A stretch of 28,200 nucleotides of DNA from Flammeovirgaceae bacterium UBA5008 (GCA_002398365.1 DGYK01000057.1:179239-207438); one strand, 5' to 3'; counted from the stretch's first letter, positions 6,773-15,835 are shown. Notes: a model not told the origin generated them from the letters alone. Program-made: numbers and translations.

Positions 6773-9251
6773 GTGACACTCGAACAAATCTTCCCCATCT
6801 ACAAAGTCGAACACGACTGCATCTTGTCAAAGCAAGGCGATGCTACGCTGGCGTATCAGGTCACCTTGCCGGAAATTTTCACGCTGTCCGACCAGGAGTA
6901 CGAGGCTTTTCATCAGGTGCTGGTGAAGGCCATCAAAACGCTACCAGCCAACAGCATCTTCCACAAGCAAGATTGGTTTTTCTCTTCGAAACATCAGGCT
7001 GACTTCGAAGCAACAGGCGACTCATTCCTTTCGCGGTCAAGCGAGCGGTTCTTTAACGAACGCCCTTTCCTGAAACACCAATGCTTCATCATGCTCACGC
7101 GCAAGGCCTCCAACCGCAAGCCTTCCAGTTCCGTTTTTTCATCCCTGCTCAGCAGCAGCATTGTTCCCGAGGAGACCATCAAACCCCAAAAGCTACAGGA
7201 ATTCCTTGACCAGGCGGCACAGATGGAACGCATACTCAACGACAGCGGCTTCATGAAATTGAACCGCCTGACGGATGAAAAATTGGTGGGAGACGAAGCA
7301 AAGGCCGGACTACTAGAGCGTTTCTGTTTTCTTTTAGCAGACCACGAGCATTCCACCCTCCGCGACATTCACTTCAAAGATGAATTCAGGATTGGTGACA
7401 ACGGCTGCCAACTGTATTCATTGGCTGATGTGGAAGACCTGCCATCCTTGTGCGGCTCACGCATCAACTACGACAAGTATTCCACAGACAAGACCAAGTT
7501 CAGCGTGGGCTTTGCATCACCCTTGGGTCAGCTGCTGCCCTGCAATCACATCTACAACCAATATATTTTTTTTGGGAGATGTGCAGAAGACCATCAAACA
7601 ACTGGAAAGCAAACGGCTTCGCCTTCAGTCGTTGAGTACGTATTCGCGCGAGAACGCCATCAGTCGTGACGCTACCAATGATTTTTTGAACGAGGCCATC
7701 GCATCCCAGCGTCTTCCCGTGAAGGCACACTTCAATGTGCTAGTGTGGACGGACAATCGCCTTGAATTAAAGGAACTGAAAACACAAGTCTCCTCCGCGT
7801 TGGCTCAAATGGATGCCATCGCCAAACAGGAAACAGATGGGGCACCTCAAATTTTTTGGGCAGGATTGCCGGGCAACGAAGCCGACTTCCCCATGAACGA
7901 CACGTTCGACACGTTTGCCGAACAGGCGACTTGTTTTTTGAATCTGGAAACGAGTTACCAATCATCGTTGAGCCCAGTTGGGATACGACTGGGCGACAGG
8001 TTAACAGGGAAGCCCGTGCACGTGGACATCTCGGACGAGCCCATCAAAAAAGGCATCTGCACCAACCGTAACAAATTCATTCTTGGCCCGAGTGGTAGTG
8101 GCAAATCCTTTTTTACCAACCACATGGTGCGCTCTTACTATGAACAAGGCACGCATATCGTGCTGGTGGATGTCGGTCATTCCTACAAAGGACTTTGCGA
8201 CTTGGTAAGCGGCTACTACTTCACGTACAGTGAGTCCAATCCACTTCGCTTCAACCCTTTTCACATTGGTGAAGGAGACACCCTCGACACCGAGAAAAAA
8301 GAAAGTATCAAAACCCTTCTCCTCGCGCTCTGGAAAAAAGACGATGAGACCTTCAACCGCTCAGAATATGTCGCGCTGTCCATTGCGCTGAAAATGTATT
8401 TTGATAAACTTCCTTCTCCTCTGGAGAAGGTGGCCGAAGGCCGGATGAGGCCATGCTTTGATACCTTTTATGAATTCCTCCGCAATGAATTTGTGCAAGT
8501 ACTCAAAGAAGACAAAGTCAAAGAGAAAGACTTTGACGTGGAAAACTTTCTCTACGTACTGCGACCTTACTACAAAGGCGGTGAGTTTGATTACTTACTA
8601 AACGCCACCGAAAATCTCGACCTGCTTCAGCAACGATTCATCGTCTTTGAACTGGACAACATCAAAGACCACCCAATCCTCTTCCCCGTAGTCACCATCA
8701 TCATCATGGAGGTGTTCATTTCCAAGATGCGCAAGCTGAAAGGCATTCGGAAAATGATTTTGATTGAAGAAGCGTGGAAGGCCATCGCTAAAGAAGGCAT
8801 GGCGGAATACATCAAGTATTTGTTCAAAACCGTCCGTAAATTCTATGGCGAGGCCATCGTAGTGACGCAGGAGGTGGAAGACATCATCAGTTCACCTGTG
8901 GTCAAGCAGGCTATCATCAACAACTCCGATTGCAAAATCCTGCTCGACCAAAGCAAATACCAAAACAAGTTCGACTCCATTCAACAATTATTGGGATTGA
9001 CAGAAAAGGAAAAGGCCTTGGTCCTCTCCATCAACAAAAGCAACGACCCCACCCGCAAATACAAAGAAGTGTTCATCAGCCTTGGCGGGATGCTGTCAAA
9101 AGTCTATGCCACTGAAGTATCGCTCGAAGAGTACTTGGCCTACACCACCGAAGAATCTGAGAAAATGAAAGTTCAACAATATGCACAACGCTTTGGCGAC
9201 ATGCGCAAAGGCATTGCCCAACTCGCTCGCGAAATGCAATCAAAAAATTAG
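6773..9251 (+). CDS. traG: Conjugation ATPase TraG (VirB4 family), interrupted by a one-base frameshift
   Basis: Two reading frames together give a TraG/VirB4 ATPase of about 825 residues, the usual length. The first (GTG at 6773) carries the N-terminal VirB4 domain up to about residue 264; the second carries the ATPase core. They join at a run of eight Ts (7566-7573): removing one T gives QYIFLGDVQKTI and restores one continuous protein. The ATPase half has a Walker A, GPSGSGKS, encoded at 8085-8108 and a Walker B, MILIEEAW, at 8754-8777. TraG energises pilus assembly and DNA transfer at the inner membrane. The shift may be a sequencing error in a homopolymer, a site of transcriptional slippage, or a real inactivation. 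A short palindromic repeat at 8409-8450 adds about 14 residues (near SPLEKVAEGRMR) in the ATPase domain without breaking the frame. Confidence 0.85.
8409..8450 (+). repeat. Palindromic repeat unit inserted in frame in traG
   Basis: CCTTCTCC and GGAGAAGG form an 8-bp stem around TCT (8412-8430), followed by the small palindrome GGCCGAAGGCC (8432-8442) and GGATGAGG. The unit encodes SPLEKVAEGRMR and sits inside the TraG ATPase domain. A related unit lies in traJ at 11270-11336. Confidence 0.65.
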
Positions 9252-9257
9252 AAGCCT

Positions 9258-9950
9258 ATGAAGAAGATAAACAAAATTATAGCCGCCTGTATGATAGCTA
9301 CTCTCTGCATTCTAGTAGCGGCACCCACGCAACAGGCGAAAGCAGCCATACCCATCGCAGCCATCATCAAAGAAGCGGTCATCTGGGTCATCAAAGCATT
9401 TGACCTGATGATTCAACGCATTCAAACCAAAACCATCTGGCTACAGAATGCACAAAAAGTCATAGAGAACAAACTCAACCAACTGAAGCTGACGGAAATC
9501 GCCCAATGGACAGACAAACAGCGACAGCAGTACAAAAAATATTTCGATGAACTGTGGCGCATACGGAACACACTGCAAACCTACCAGCGCATCCGGCAAA
9601 TTGTGGAACGGCAAGTCTTTCTGGTGCAAGAATACAAACGCACCTGGAACCTGGTGAGTCAGGACGACCACTTCACCCAAATGGAAATCGACTACATGTA
9701 CCGCACCTATACAGGCATCATCGATGACAGTGTATTCAACATCGAACAATTGATGATGGTCATCAATTCATTCAAGACACAAATGAGCGATGCCAAGCGA
9801 CTGGAGATTATCAACAAGGCGGGCGATGGCATCGAACAAAACTATGCCGACCTCAAGAAGTTCAACAACCAAAATATTCAGTTGAGCCTCAACCGTGCTA
9901 AAGGCGAACATGAAATCGCAGCAGTACGAAGACTATATGGAATCAACTAA
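9258..9950 (+). CDS. traI: TraI-like conjugal transfer protein, first of three tandem paralogs
   Basis: This is a 230-residue exported protein: hydrophobic signal peptide at residues 6-30 ending AKA, then a long helical body rich in Gln, Arg and Tyr. It matches the TraI-type (DUF4141-like) periplasmic protein that follows TraG in Bacteroides conjugative transposons and may play a VirB5-like role in the transfer channel. Its second half (VQEYKRTWNLV..., SFKTQMSDAKRLEIIN) aligns by eye with the gene at 10621 (MQEYRRAWSRF..., ATKLRMSDDERMRAID), so these genes are related. It starts six bases after the TraG stop. The family assignment rests on position and layout; the symbol is less certain than for TraE-G. 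Confidence 0.7.
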   Translation: MKKINKIIAACMIATLCILVAAPTQQAKAAIPIAAIIKEAVIWVIKAFDLMIQRIQTKTIWLQNAQKVIENKLNQLKLTEIAQWTDKQRQQYKKYFDELWRIRNTLQTYQRIRQIVERQVFLVQEYKRTWNLVSQDDHFTQMEIDYMYRTYTGIIDDSVFNIEQLMMVINSFKTQMSDAKRLEIINKAGDGIEQNYADLKKFNNQNIQLSLNRAKGEHEIAAVRRLYGIN

Positions 9951-9962
9951 CAAGGTTCGATT

Positions 9963-10610
9963 ATGAAAAAGGTGCTTATCATTATTCTCCTGCATACTGC
10001 CTGCTGCCTTCTGCCTACTTCTTGCAGCGCTCAGTTCCCCGACTGGGACGAATGGTTTGGTCAGAAGAAAACGCAACGTAGATACCTCGCCCGTCAGATT
10101 GCAGCACTAAAAGTGCATTTAGACAACTTGAAGAAAGGATATCAGGTTGTGCAAAGGGGCTTGTACACCATCGACAACATCAAGTCCGGCAACTTCAACT
10201 TGCATCGTGACTTTTTCAGTTCGCTGAACAACGTCAACCCACACATCAGGAACTCGGCAAAAGTCGCAGACATCATTGCCTATCAGTACTACATCATCCG
10301 CGATTTCAAGCAAAGCAATGACCGGTGCAGGCGGGATGGCAACTTCACCGCGGAGGAGTTGTACTACTTGGGCTATTGCTATACCAACATGATGAAGTCA
10401 TGCGACCTGACGCTGGCACAACTGATGGAAACAATAGGCGATGGACGCACACAGATGGCAGACGACCAGCGCATGAAAGAAATTGACCGCCTCCATGCAG
10501 ACATGCGTGATAAGTACGCTTTTGTGCGGGCATTTGGAAACGACAACCTCGCACTGGCAGCCATACGGGGCAAGGAAAAACGAGACGCAGAGCTTCGAAA
10601 AAAATTGTAA
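9963..10610 (+). CDS. TraI-like secreted conjugal transfer protein, second paralog
   Basis: The 215-residue protein has a hydrophobic signal (residues 1-23) with several cysteines. Part of this signal is encoded by a heptamer repeat, so the apparent lipobox around PTSC may be accidental and cleavage after CSA is also possible. The mature part is helical. The stretch GYQVVQRGLYTIDNIKSG...FNLHRDFFSSLNNVNP corresponds to GYKILDKGYNTIKRIAEG...YSIHQAFLDGLMAVNP in the next gene, so the two are paralogs. Cys residues in RCRRDGNF, GYCYTN and KSCDLT could form disulfides in the periplasm. It lies 12 bases after the first paralog and 10 bases before the third, inside the tra operon. Its exact role is unknown. 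Confidence 0.7.
   Translation: MKKVLIIILLHTACCLLPTSCSAQFPDWDEWFGQKKTQRRYLARQIAALKVHLDNLKKGYQVVQRGLYTIDNIKSGNFNLHRDFFSSLNNVNPHIRNSAKVADIIAYQYYIIRDFKQSNDRCRRDGNFTAEELYYLGYCYTNMMKSCDLTLAQLMETIGDGRTQMADDQRMKEIDRLHADMRDKYAFVRAFGNDNLALAAIRGKEKRDAELRKKL
9991..10018 (+). repeat. Heptamer tract (TGCCTNC) inside a signal-peptide coding region
   Basis: Four consecutive heptamers, TGCATAC, TGCCTGC, TGCCTTC and TGCCTAC, encode the hydrophobic HTACCLLPT part of the signal peptide of the second TraI-like protein. Confidence 0.6.
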
Positions 10611-10620
10611 TGCAACGACC

Positions 10621-11253
10621 ATGAAAAAAATAGCACTCTTGATACTAGTTGTTTCAATAACCCTGCATGCCAACCAACTGCGGGCACAGGCGCACGAAAC
10701 GCAACAACTCATTCTCAACTGGGAGAAACTCCAAACGCTGGAACAGATGCTCGACAACATGTACATGGGATATAAAATCCTTGACAAAGGATACAACACC
10801 ATCAAACGAATTGCCGAAGGCGACTACTCTATCCACCAGGCATTTTTAGATGGCCTGATGGCAGTCAACCCTTCCGTGCGAAACTACAAACGCATCCCCT
10901 TCATCATCGAATATCAAAAACTTTTGATGCAAGAATATAGACGCGCCTGGAGCCGTTTTAAAAACGACCCCAACCTCACCATCGATGAAATCTTCTACAT
11001 CGAAAGTGTGTACCGCTTTGTCATTCAGGCGAGCGTAAGAAACCTTGATGACCTGGCCATGATTATCACAGCCACAAAACTCCGCATGAGCGATGACGAG
11101 CGCATGCGTGCCATCGACAACATTTTCTACGACATGGAAAACCGCATGGTGTTCCTGCGCGGCTTCAACAACGATACACGACTGCTTGCCATCCAACGTG
11201 CCTTCGCTAACAACGACCAGCAAACGGTAAAGAAATTATATGGCACCAATTAA
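10621..11253 (+). CDS. TraI-like secreted conjugal transfer protein, third paralog
   Basis: This is a 210-residue protein. The ATG at 10621 gives a clean signal peptide (MKKIALLILVVSITL...ANQLRAQA); the longer open frame from 10483 overlaps the previous gene and is not used. The mature part is helical, with conserved-looking pieces shared with both upstream paralogs: YMGYKILDKGY, IHQAFLDGLMAVNP, MQEYRRAW and RMSDDERMRAID. It belongs to the tra operon and probably acts in the periplasm as part of the transfer channel. Its last 14 bases overlap the first possible start of traJ. Confidence 0.75.
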   Translation: MKKIALLILVVSITLHANQLRAQAHETQQLILNWEKLQTLEQMLDNMYMGYKILDKGYNTIKRIAEGDYSIHQAFLDGLMAVNPSVRNYKRIPFIIEYQKLLMQEYRRAWSRFKNDPNLTIDEIFYIESVYRFVIQASVRNLDDLAMIITATKLRMSDDERMRAIDNIFYDMENRMVFLRGFNNDTRLLAIQRAFANNDQQTVKKLYGTN

Positions 11254-12484
11254 AAAAATATTTTTCAAGCTCCCCTCTTCCTCTGGAGAGGGGTTGGGCC
11301 TGCCAACCGTAGCTTCAGCAAAGAATGGGGTGAGGCTCATGCTCCTCTTCTTCCTTCTCCCATCACTTGCCCCCGCTCAAACCTTTGTAGGCGAAATCCA
11401 AAGTCTGCATTCGGTACTCGACCAACTATACACCGACATGATTCCACTCTGCTATCGCCTCATCAGTGTAGGAAGAGGGTTGGCCGGGTTTGCAGCACTA
11501 TGGTACATCAGCTCGCGTGTATGGCGGCACTTGGCCAACGCAGAACCCATCGACTTCTATCCATTGCTGCGCCCTTTCGTCTTAGGCTTTTGCATCATGA
11601 TGTTCCCTTACGTGCTGGCCGTCATCAATGGCATTCTTAAACCAACAGTTACGGGAACAGCCGCCATGGTAACAGGCACCAACAATGCCATTGCCTACTT
11701 ATTAAAGTTGAAAGAGGATGCCATTAAAAAAACGCCTTCTTGGCAAATGTTCGTAGGCCCCTCCGGAGATGGCGACCGCGACAAGTGGTACAAGTACACG
11801 CATCCCAACGGAACAGGCGAAGGCCCGCTGGATGGCATCGGCAACGACATCAAGTTCGCCATGGCAAAAGCCTCGTACAATTTCCGCAACTCGGTCAAAC
11901 AATGGATGTCGGAAATACTGCAAATACTTTTTGAAGCGGCTGCCCTGTGCATCAACACGCTTCGCACATTCTATTTGATTGTCCTCGCCATCCTCGGCCC
12001 ACTGGTATTCGGCTTCGCAGTATTTGATGGATTTCAAAACACACTACACATGTGGTTGGCACGCTACATCAACGTCTTCCTCTGGCTGCCGGTGGCCAAC
12101 ATATTCGGCAGCATCATCGGGAAAATTCAGGAGAACATGCTGCGCGTGGACATTCAACAGGTGCTGCGATATGGTGATACGTTCTTTAGTGCAACCGACA
12201 CCGCATACCTGATTTTCCTCGTCATCGGCATTGTTGGGTATTTCACCGTGCCAAGCGTGGCGGGCTACATCGTTCACGCAGGCGGAGGCAACGCTCTGTT
12301 ATACAAAGCATCCAACTTCTTCACAGGAGGTTCGCGCACGGCCACAACAGCAGTAGTAGCAGGCGCAGGGGCAGTACTGACATCTGCTGCAACAGCGATG
12401 AGTGGCTCAGGCGCACAATCCAGCAACGCCAACGCCATGGGCACCGACCACTACATGCACAAAAAACTATCGGGCGAATCTTGA
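11240..12484 (+). CDS. traJ: Conjugal transfer protein TraJ (VirB6-like, polytopic)
   Basis: The 414-residue protein has a probable signal peptide (MLLFFLLPSLAPAQT) and about five membrane segments, including LLRPFVLGFCIMMFPYVLAV, a segment around TFYLIVLAILGPLVFGFAVF, WLARYINVFLWLPVAN, and YLIFLVIGIVGYFTVPSVAGY. This matches TraJ of Bacteroidota conjugative elements, a VirB6-like channel protein of the inner membrane. The C-terminus is rich in Ala, Ser and Gly. The start is uncertain: from 11240 the first 33 residues are encoded largely by a palindromic repeat, while the ATG at 11339 starts exactly at the signal peptide. Either the repeat extended the gene or the real start is 11339. Confidence 0.85.
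   Translation: MAPIKKIFFKLPSSSGEGLGLPTVASAKNGVRLMLLFFLLPSLAPAQTFVGEIQSLHSVLDQLYTDMIPLCYRLISVGRGLAGFAALWYISSRVWRHLANAEPIDFYPLLRPFVLGFCIMMFPYVLAVINGILKPTVTGTAAMVTGTNNAIAYLLKLKEDAIKKTPSWQMFVGPSGDGDRDKWYKYTHPNGTGEGPLDGIGNDIKFAMAKASYNFRNSVKQWMSEILQILFEAAALCINTLRTFYLIVLAILGPLVFGFAVFDGFQNTLHMWLARYINVFLWLPVANIFGSIIGKIQENMLRVDIQQVLRYGDTFFSATDTAYLIFLVIGIVGYFTVPSVAGYIVHAGGGNALLYKASNFFTGGSRTATTAVVAGAGAVLTSAATAMSGSGAQSSNANAMGTDHYMHKKLSGES
11270..11336 (+). repeat. Palindromic repeat unit at the 5' end of traJ
   Basis: CCCCTCTTCC and GGAGAGGGG pair around TCT (11272-11293), followed by TTGGG and, further on, GGGGTGAGG. The order of parts (stem, G-rich block, TGAGG) resembles the unit in traG at 8409-8450. 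It encodes LPSSSGEGLGLP between the start codon at 11240 and the signal peptide. Confidence 0.55.
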
Positions 12485-12496
12485 AAGTATCGTAAA

Positions 12497-12532
12497 GTAA
12501 CCAGCAACTAAAAACCAGCAACCAGTAACCAC
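12497..12532 (+). repeat. Degenerate heptamer tract (AACCAGN) before traK
   Basis: Consecutive units GTAACCA, GCAACTA, AAAACCA, GCAACCA, GTAACCA fill almost the whole gap between traJ and traK. It matches the tracts before traG and traN. Confidence 0.6.
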
Positions 12533-12533
12533 A

Positions 12534-13151
12534 ATGTTCTCCCAGCTTAAAAATATCGACACCGCCTTCAAACACATCCGGCTCTTCACGATTGTCGTCA
12601 TCCTTTCCTGTGTGGCCATCTGTGGGTACACGATGTACAAAAGCTTTGAGTGGGTACGCGAAACACAAGCCCGCATCTACATCCTCGCCAACGGCAAAGC
12701 CCTCGAAGCATGGTCGGCAGAACGCAAGGACAACATCCCCGTGGAAGCACGCGACCACGTGAAGATGTTTCATTTTTACTTCTTCACATTAGACCCGGAC
12801 GAAAAAGTCATTGAAGCAAACATCACCAAAGCTCTCTACCTGGCCGATGCTTCTGCAAAGCGTCAATACGACAACCTGAAAGAAAGCCGCTACTATTCCA
12901 ATGTCATCTCCGGCAACATCAGCCAGGAGATTATGCCCGATAGCATCCGTATCGAAATCAATCAATACCCCTTTTACTTCCGCTACCACGGAAAGCAGAA
13001 ACTGATTCGTACGTCTTCCATCGTCACACGAAGTATCATCTCTGAAGGCTACCTGCGCAATGTCAGCCGCTCTGACCATAATCCTCACGGCTTCCTGATT
13101 GAAAAATGGAATACCCTCGAAAACAAAGACCTGAAAATCGAAAACAGATAA
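12534..13151 (+). CDS. traK: Conjugal transfer protein TraK (VirB8-like)
   Basis: This 205-residue protein has a short cytoplasmic N-terminus (FSQLKNIDTAFKHIR), one transmembrane helix at about 17-37 and a periplasmic domain. The start FxxLKNIDxAFKHIR, the FHFYFFTLDPDE segment at about 80, and the ending SRSDHNPHGFLIEKW are typical of TraK from Bacteroides conjugative transposons. TraK is a VirB8-like assembly factor of the inner-membrane part of the transfer channel. It follows traJ after about 50 bases filled with heptamer repeats and lies three bases before the next gene. Confidence 0.9.
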   Translation: MFSQLKNIDTAFKHIRLFTIVVILSCVAICGYTMYKSFEWVRETQARIYILANGKALEAWSAERKDNIPVEARDHVKMFHFYFFTLDPDEKVIEANITKALYLADASAKRQYDNLKESRYYSNVISGNISQEIMPDSIRIEINQYPFYFRYHGKQKLIRTSSIVTRSIISEGYLRNVSRSDHNPHGFLIEKWNTLENKDLKIENR

Positions 13152-13154
13152 CAC

Positions 13155-13658
13155 ATGGCAACGGATGACATAAAATCGGGAACGACAAGTTGGAAAGAGC
13201 AGGCCAACAAAAAACTCCATAGCGGTGTGACCATGCTCAACAATGCATTCAACGGCCTTTCGATGCAAGCAAAGAAAACAACACTGCTCACCACCGGCAC
13301 CTGCATCGCTGCCTTCTGCCTGCTTTCACTCAGGCAGGGATTTATGCCATCAAACGATACGTCTATAAAATTTGAATCTATGACCAAGCCACTGACACAA
13401 CAACCGATGCAAACAAAGCCCGACACCACCGAACTGATTCCCCTTGGCAAAATGAAAGGAGAAGTCAATGGAAAGTTTGAAGCCTTTTATGTGGCGATGG
13501 ACAGGAGAGGGAATTTCTTTAAGAATGAAAACCCGGCTTACAGCAACGAACGCTGGAAAATGTCACCAGACTGGAAGCCGTTGTCCTACAACCAATTCAT
13601 GGAATACGACAAGCAACTTCAGTTTCTGCCACTCAAGAGCAAACAATTAAAACCATAA
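13155..13658 (+). CDS. TraL-position inner-membrane transfer protein
   Basis: The 167-residue protein has a cytoplasmic N-terminus, one transmembrane helix at about residues 43-61, and a soluble domain with Lys-rich ends (NGKFEAFYVAMDRRGNFFKN). It occupies the position of TraL between TraK and TraM. TraL proteins vary, and I assign the family by position and topology only. It is probably a small membrane component that links the VirB8-like and VirB10-like proteins. It starts three bases after traK and ends five bases before traM. Confidence 0.65.
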   Translation: MATDDIKSGTTSWKEQANKKLHSGVTMLNNAFNGLSMQAKKTTLLTTGTCIAAFCLLSLRQGFMPSNDTSIKFESMTKPLTQQPMQTKPDTTELIPLGKMKGEVNGKFEAFYVAMDRRGNFFKNENPAYSNERWKMSPDWKPLSYNQFMEYDKQLQFLPLKSKQLKP

Positions 13659-13663
13659 CAACT

Positions 13664-14959
13664 ATGAAAACACATTCGCAACAATTCCTGCAGAAGAGAA
13701 AGTTGGCAATGGCATTGCCCATGCTCACCATGCCCTTTCTCACCCTGATTTTTTGGGCGCTCGGTGGAGGCCAGGCCGTACCCGGACAAGCCGTAGCGAA
13801 CATGCATACGGGTCTCAACCTCGAACTCCCCAGCGCCCATTTTTCTCCCGATGAGAAAACAGACAAGTTCAGTCTCTACGAAGCCTCCCAACGTGACTCA
13901 GCAGACTTGCTGGAAGCAGTGGAGAACGACCCGTACTTCGAACTCAACACCATGGTGCTCGAAGAGAAAGACAAAGACCCATTGTTCGGAAGCGCAACCA
14001 TGCCAGCTTTAACGGCAGCACATGACATGGACCCGAACGAAGTTAAGGTGAACGAAAAACTGCAAATGATTTATCGTGAGCTAAACAAAGCACCCATCAC
14101 ATCACCGACTTCTCAATTGCAAGCACAACAGGAAAACATGGTTCCACCTGTAGAACATGAACAGTTTAAAGACGATGTCAACAAACTGGAAAGCATGATG
14201 GAAATGATGGCCAAGTCAGACGAACCTGACCCTGAAGTGGCGCAGATGAATAACGTACTTGACAAGATTCTCGACATCCAACATCCGGAGCGCGTGAAAG
14301 ACCGCATCCGTGAACAAAGCATTCAAAACAAAGAACAAGTTTTCCCGGTGAGCCTAACCACATCCAATAGTGCAATCACAACGCTGGAACCTTCATCAGC
14401 GTCACCCTCATTGCAAAATGATTCGACTGTCACCATCGCGCTTTCGGGAAATGGTTTTTATGGATTGGAAGAAGAATCAAATGCCCAAGCCGAAGCCAAC
14501 GCCATCCCGGCTGTCATCCACGATACACAAGAACTAGTGGCAGGCGCGACCGTCAAGCTCCGCCTCACATCGGATATTTTTATCAACGGACAACTCATCT
14601 CCAAAGACCAATTCATCTACGGCACGGCTGCCATCAACGAAGAACGACTCACCATCGCCATCAACTCCATTCGGGTGGACAACTCATTGTTTCCAGTGGC
14701 ACTCGCAGCCTACGACCTCGATGGTATGGAAGGCCTGTACATCCCCGGTGCCATCGCACGTGATGCCGCCAAGCAGTCATCCAATCAGGCAATTCAAAGT
14801 ATGCAGTTCATGACGATGGACCAATCGCTGAGTGCACAGGCCGCAGCGGCAGGTGTGGAAGCTGCAAAAGGGCTTTTCAGTAAAAAAGTGAAACTCATCA
14901 AAGTAACAGTAAAGGCTGGCTATCAGGTCTTATTGAAGGACAAGAATGCTCGGCAATAA
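13664..14959 (+). CDS. traM: Conjugal transfer protein TraM (VirB10-like)
   Basis: The protein has 431 residues: a basic N-terminus, one transmembrane helix at about 15-36 (LAMALPMLTMPFLTLIFWAL), a long polar and acidic linker (about 60-250), and a C-terminal domain with VAGATVKLRLTSDIFINGQ, FIYGTAAINEERL and LDGMEGLYIPG. This is the layout of TraM of Bacteroidota conjugative elements, the VirB10-like protein that spans the periplasm and couples the inner and outer membrane parts of the channel. The Ala-rich end, LSAQAAAAGVEAAKGLFSKK, is also typical. TraN follows after a 51-base gap that contains heptamer repeats. Confidence 0.9.
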   Translation: MKTHSQQFLQKRKLAMALPMLTMPFLTLIFWALGGGQAVPGQAVANMHTGLNLELPSAHFSPDEKTDKFSLYEASQRDSADLLEAVENDPYFELNTMVLEEKDKDPLFGSATMPALTAAHDMDPNEVKVNEKLQMIYRELNKAPITSPTSQLQAQQENMVPPVEHEQFKDDVNKLESMMEMMAKSDEPDPEVAQMNNVLDKILDIQHPERVKDRIREQSIQNKEQVFPVSLTTSNSAITTLEPSSASPSLQNDSTVTIALSGNGFYGLEEESNAQAEANAIPAVIHDTQELVAGATVKLRLTSDIFINGQLISKDQFIYGTAAINEERLTIAINSIRVDNSLFPVALAAYDLDGMEGLYIPGAIARDAAKQSSNQAIQSMQFMTMDQSLSAQAAAAGVEAAKGLFSKKVKLIKVTVKAGYQVLLKDKNARQ

Positions 14960-14971
14960 ATTGAAAATCAT

Positions 14972-15006
14972 AAACCAGCATCCAGAAACCAGAAACTAAT
15001 CAGCAA
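14972..15006 (+). repeat. Degenerate heptamer tract (AACCAGN) before traN
   Basis: Units AACCAGC, ATCCAGA, AACCAGA, AACTAAT, CAGCAAT lead up to the traN ATG at 15011. The tract is weaker than those before traG and traK. Confidence 0.5.
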
Positions 15007-15010
15007 TACT

Positions 15011-15835
15011 ATGAATCCATATAAATCAGTCTTCCTCACAATCGCTTTCGCAGCCGCACAAGTGGTTGCAACAGCACAAGACAACATCCGCACCTATCCG
15101 CTGGAGGTTACATTCAACAAAACATCCAGCCTCATCTTCCCCACCATCATCAAGAATGTTGACCGCGGAAGCAAAGACTTGCTGGCACAAAAAGCCAAAG
15201 GCATGGGCAACGTGCTGCAAGTGAAAGCCGGACGAGTCCGCTTCCCCGAAACAAGCCTTACCGTAATAACAGCAGATGGGGTCTTGCACCAATTCACGGT
15301 CAACTATGTGGACGAGCCAAAGACATTAAACCTCCAGATGCCAGCGGAACAAGGCAACGACAACGAGAAGGCGATTGTATTTGAAAACGAAATGACAGAA
15401 GATGACTTCAACCGATATGCGGAATTTATTCTGTCGAGTCGAAAGTCGATACGGTTTCAACAAACAGGAAAATACAAAGTAGCACTGGCGTTGAAAAGCA
15501 TTTTCATCAAGGACAATACCATCTTCTTTCACTTGCGTGGGAAAAACACGTCCAACATTAACTATACCATTGATTTCCTGCGCTTCTACATCCGTGACAA
15601 TAAGAAGGTAAACCGCACGGCATCTCAAGAGGTGGAAGTCAAACCGTTTTTTGTGAATGCCACTCCCGTGGAAATCAAAGGGAAGTCCATCAACGACTGG
15701 GTATTTGCCGTGGACAAGTTCACGATACCAGATGCTAAGCACCTCGTAATAGAAATGTTTGAGCACAACGGGGGACGGCATCTTGCTCTTCCCATCAGTA
15801 ATCGCACACTCGTCAAGGCACGTGCACTGCCTTGA
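15011..15835 (+). CDS. traN: Conjugal transfer protein TraN (DUF4138, VirB9-like)
   Basis: The 274-residue protein has a signal peptide (residues 1-23, cleavage near ATAQ), then NIRTYPLEVTFNKTSSLIFP, the usual beginning of mature TraN. Two beta-rich domains follow, with VNYVDEP and FFHLRGKNTSNINYTIDFLRFYI in the middle and ending in a NRTLVKARALP strand. TraN is a VirB9-like periplasmic/outer-membrane component that interacts with TraM. The gene lies in the standard order after TraM and is complete. Confidence 0.9.
   Translation: MNPYKSVFLTIAFAAAQVVATAQDNIRTYPLEVTFNKTSSLIFPTIIKNVDRGSKDLLAQKAKGMGNVLQVKAGRVRFPETSLTVITADGVLHQFTVNYVDEPKTLNLQMPAEQGNDNEKAIVFENEMTEDDFNRYAEFILSSRKSIRFQQTGKYKVALALKSIFIKDNTIFFHLRGKNTSNINYTIDFLRFYIRDNKKVNRTASQEVEVKPFFVNATPVEIKGKSINDWVFAVDKFTIPDAKHLVIEMFEHNGGRHLALPISNRTLVKARALP

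Noticed and set aside
6773..9251. Two separate genes in place of TraG
   Set aside because: The two frames together match one VirB4 protein across a T8 run, and the second frame has no proper start near the junction.
6741..15006. CRISPR array suggested by repeated AACCAG units
   Set aside because: The units are seven bases, degenerate and contiguous, without spacers, and lie between tra genes. No cas1, cas2 or array-like 25-37 base repeats were seen in the window.
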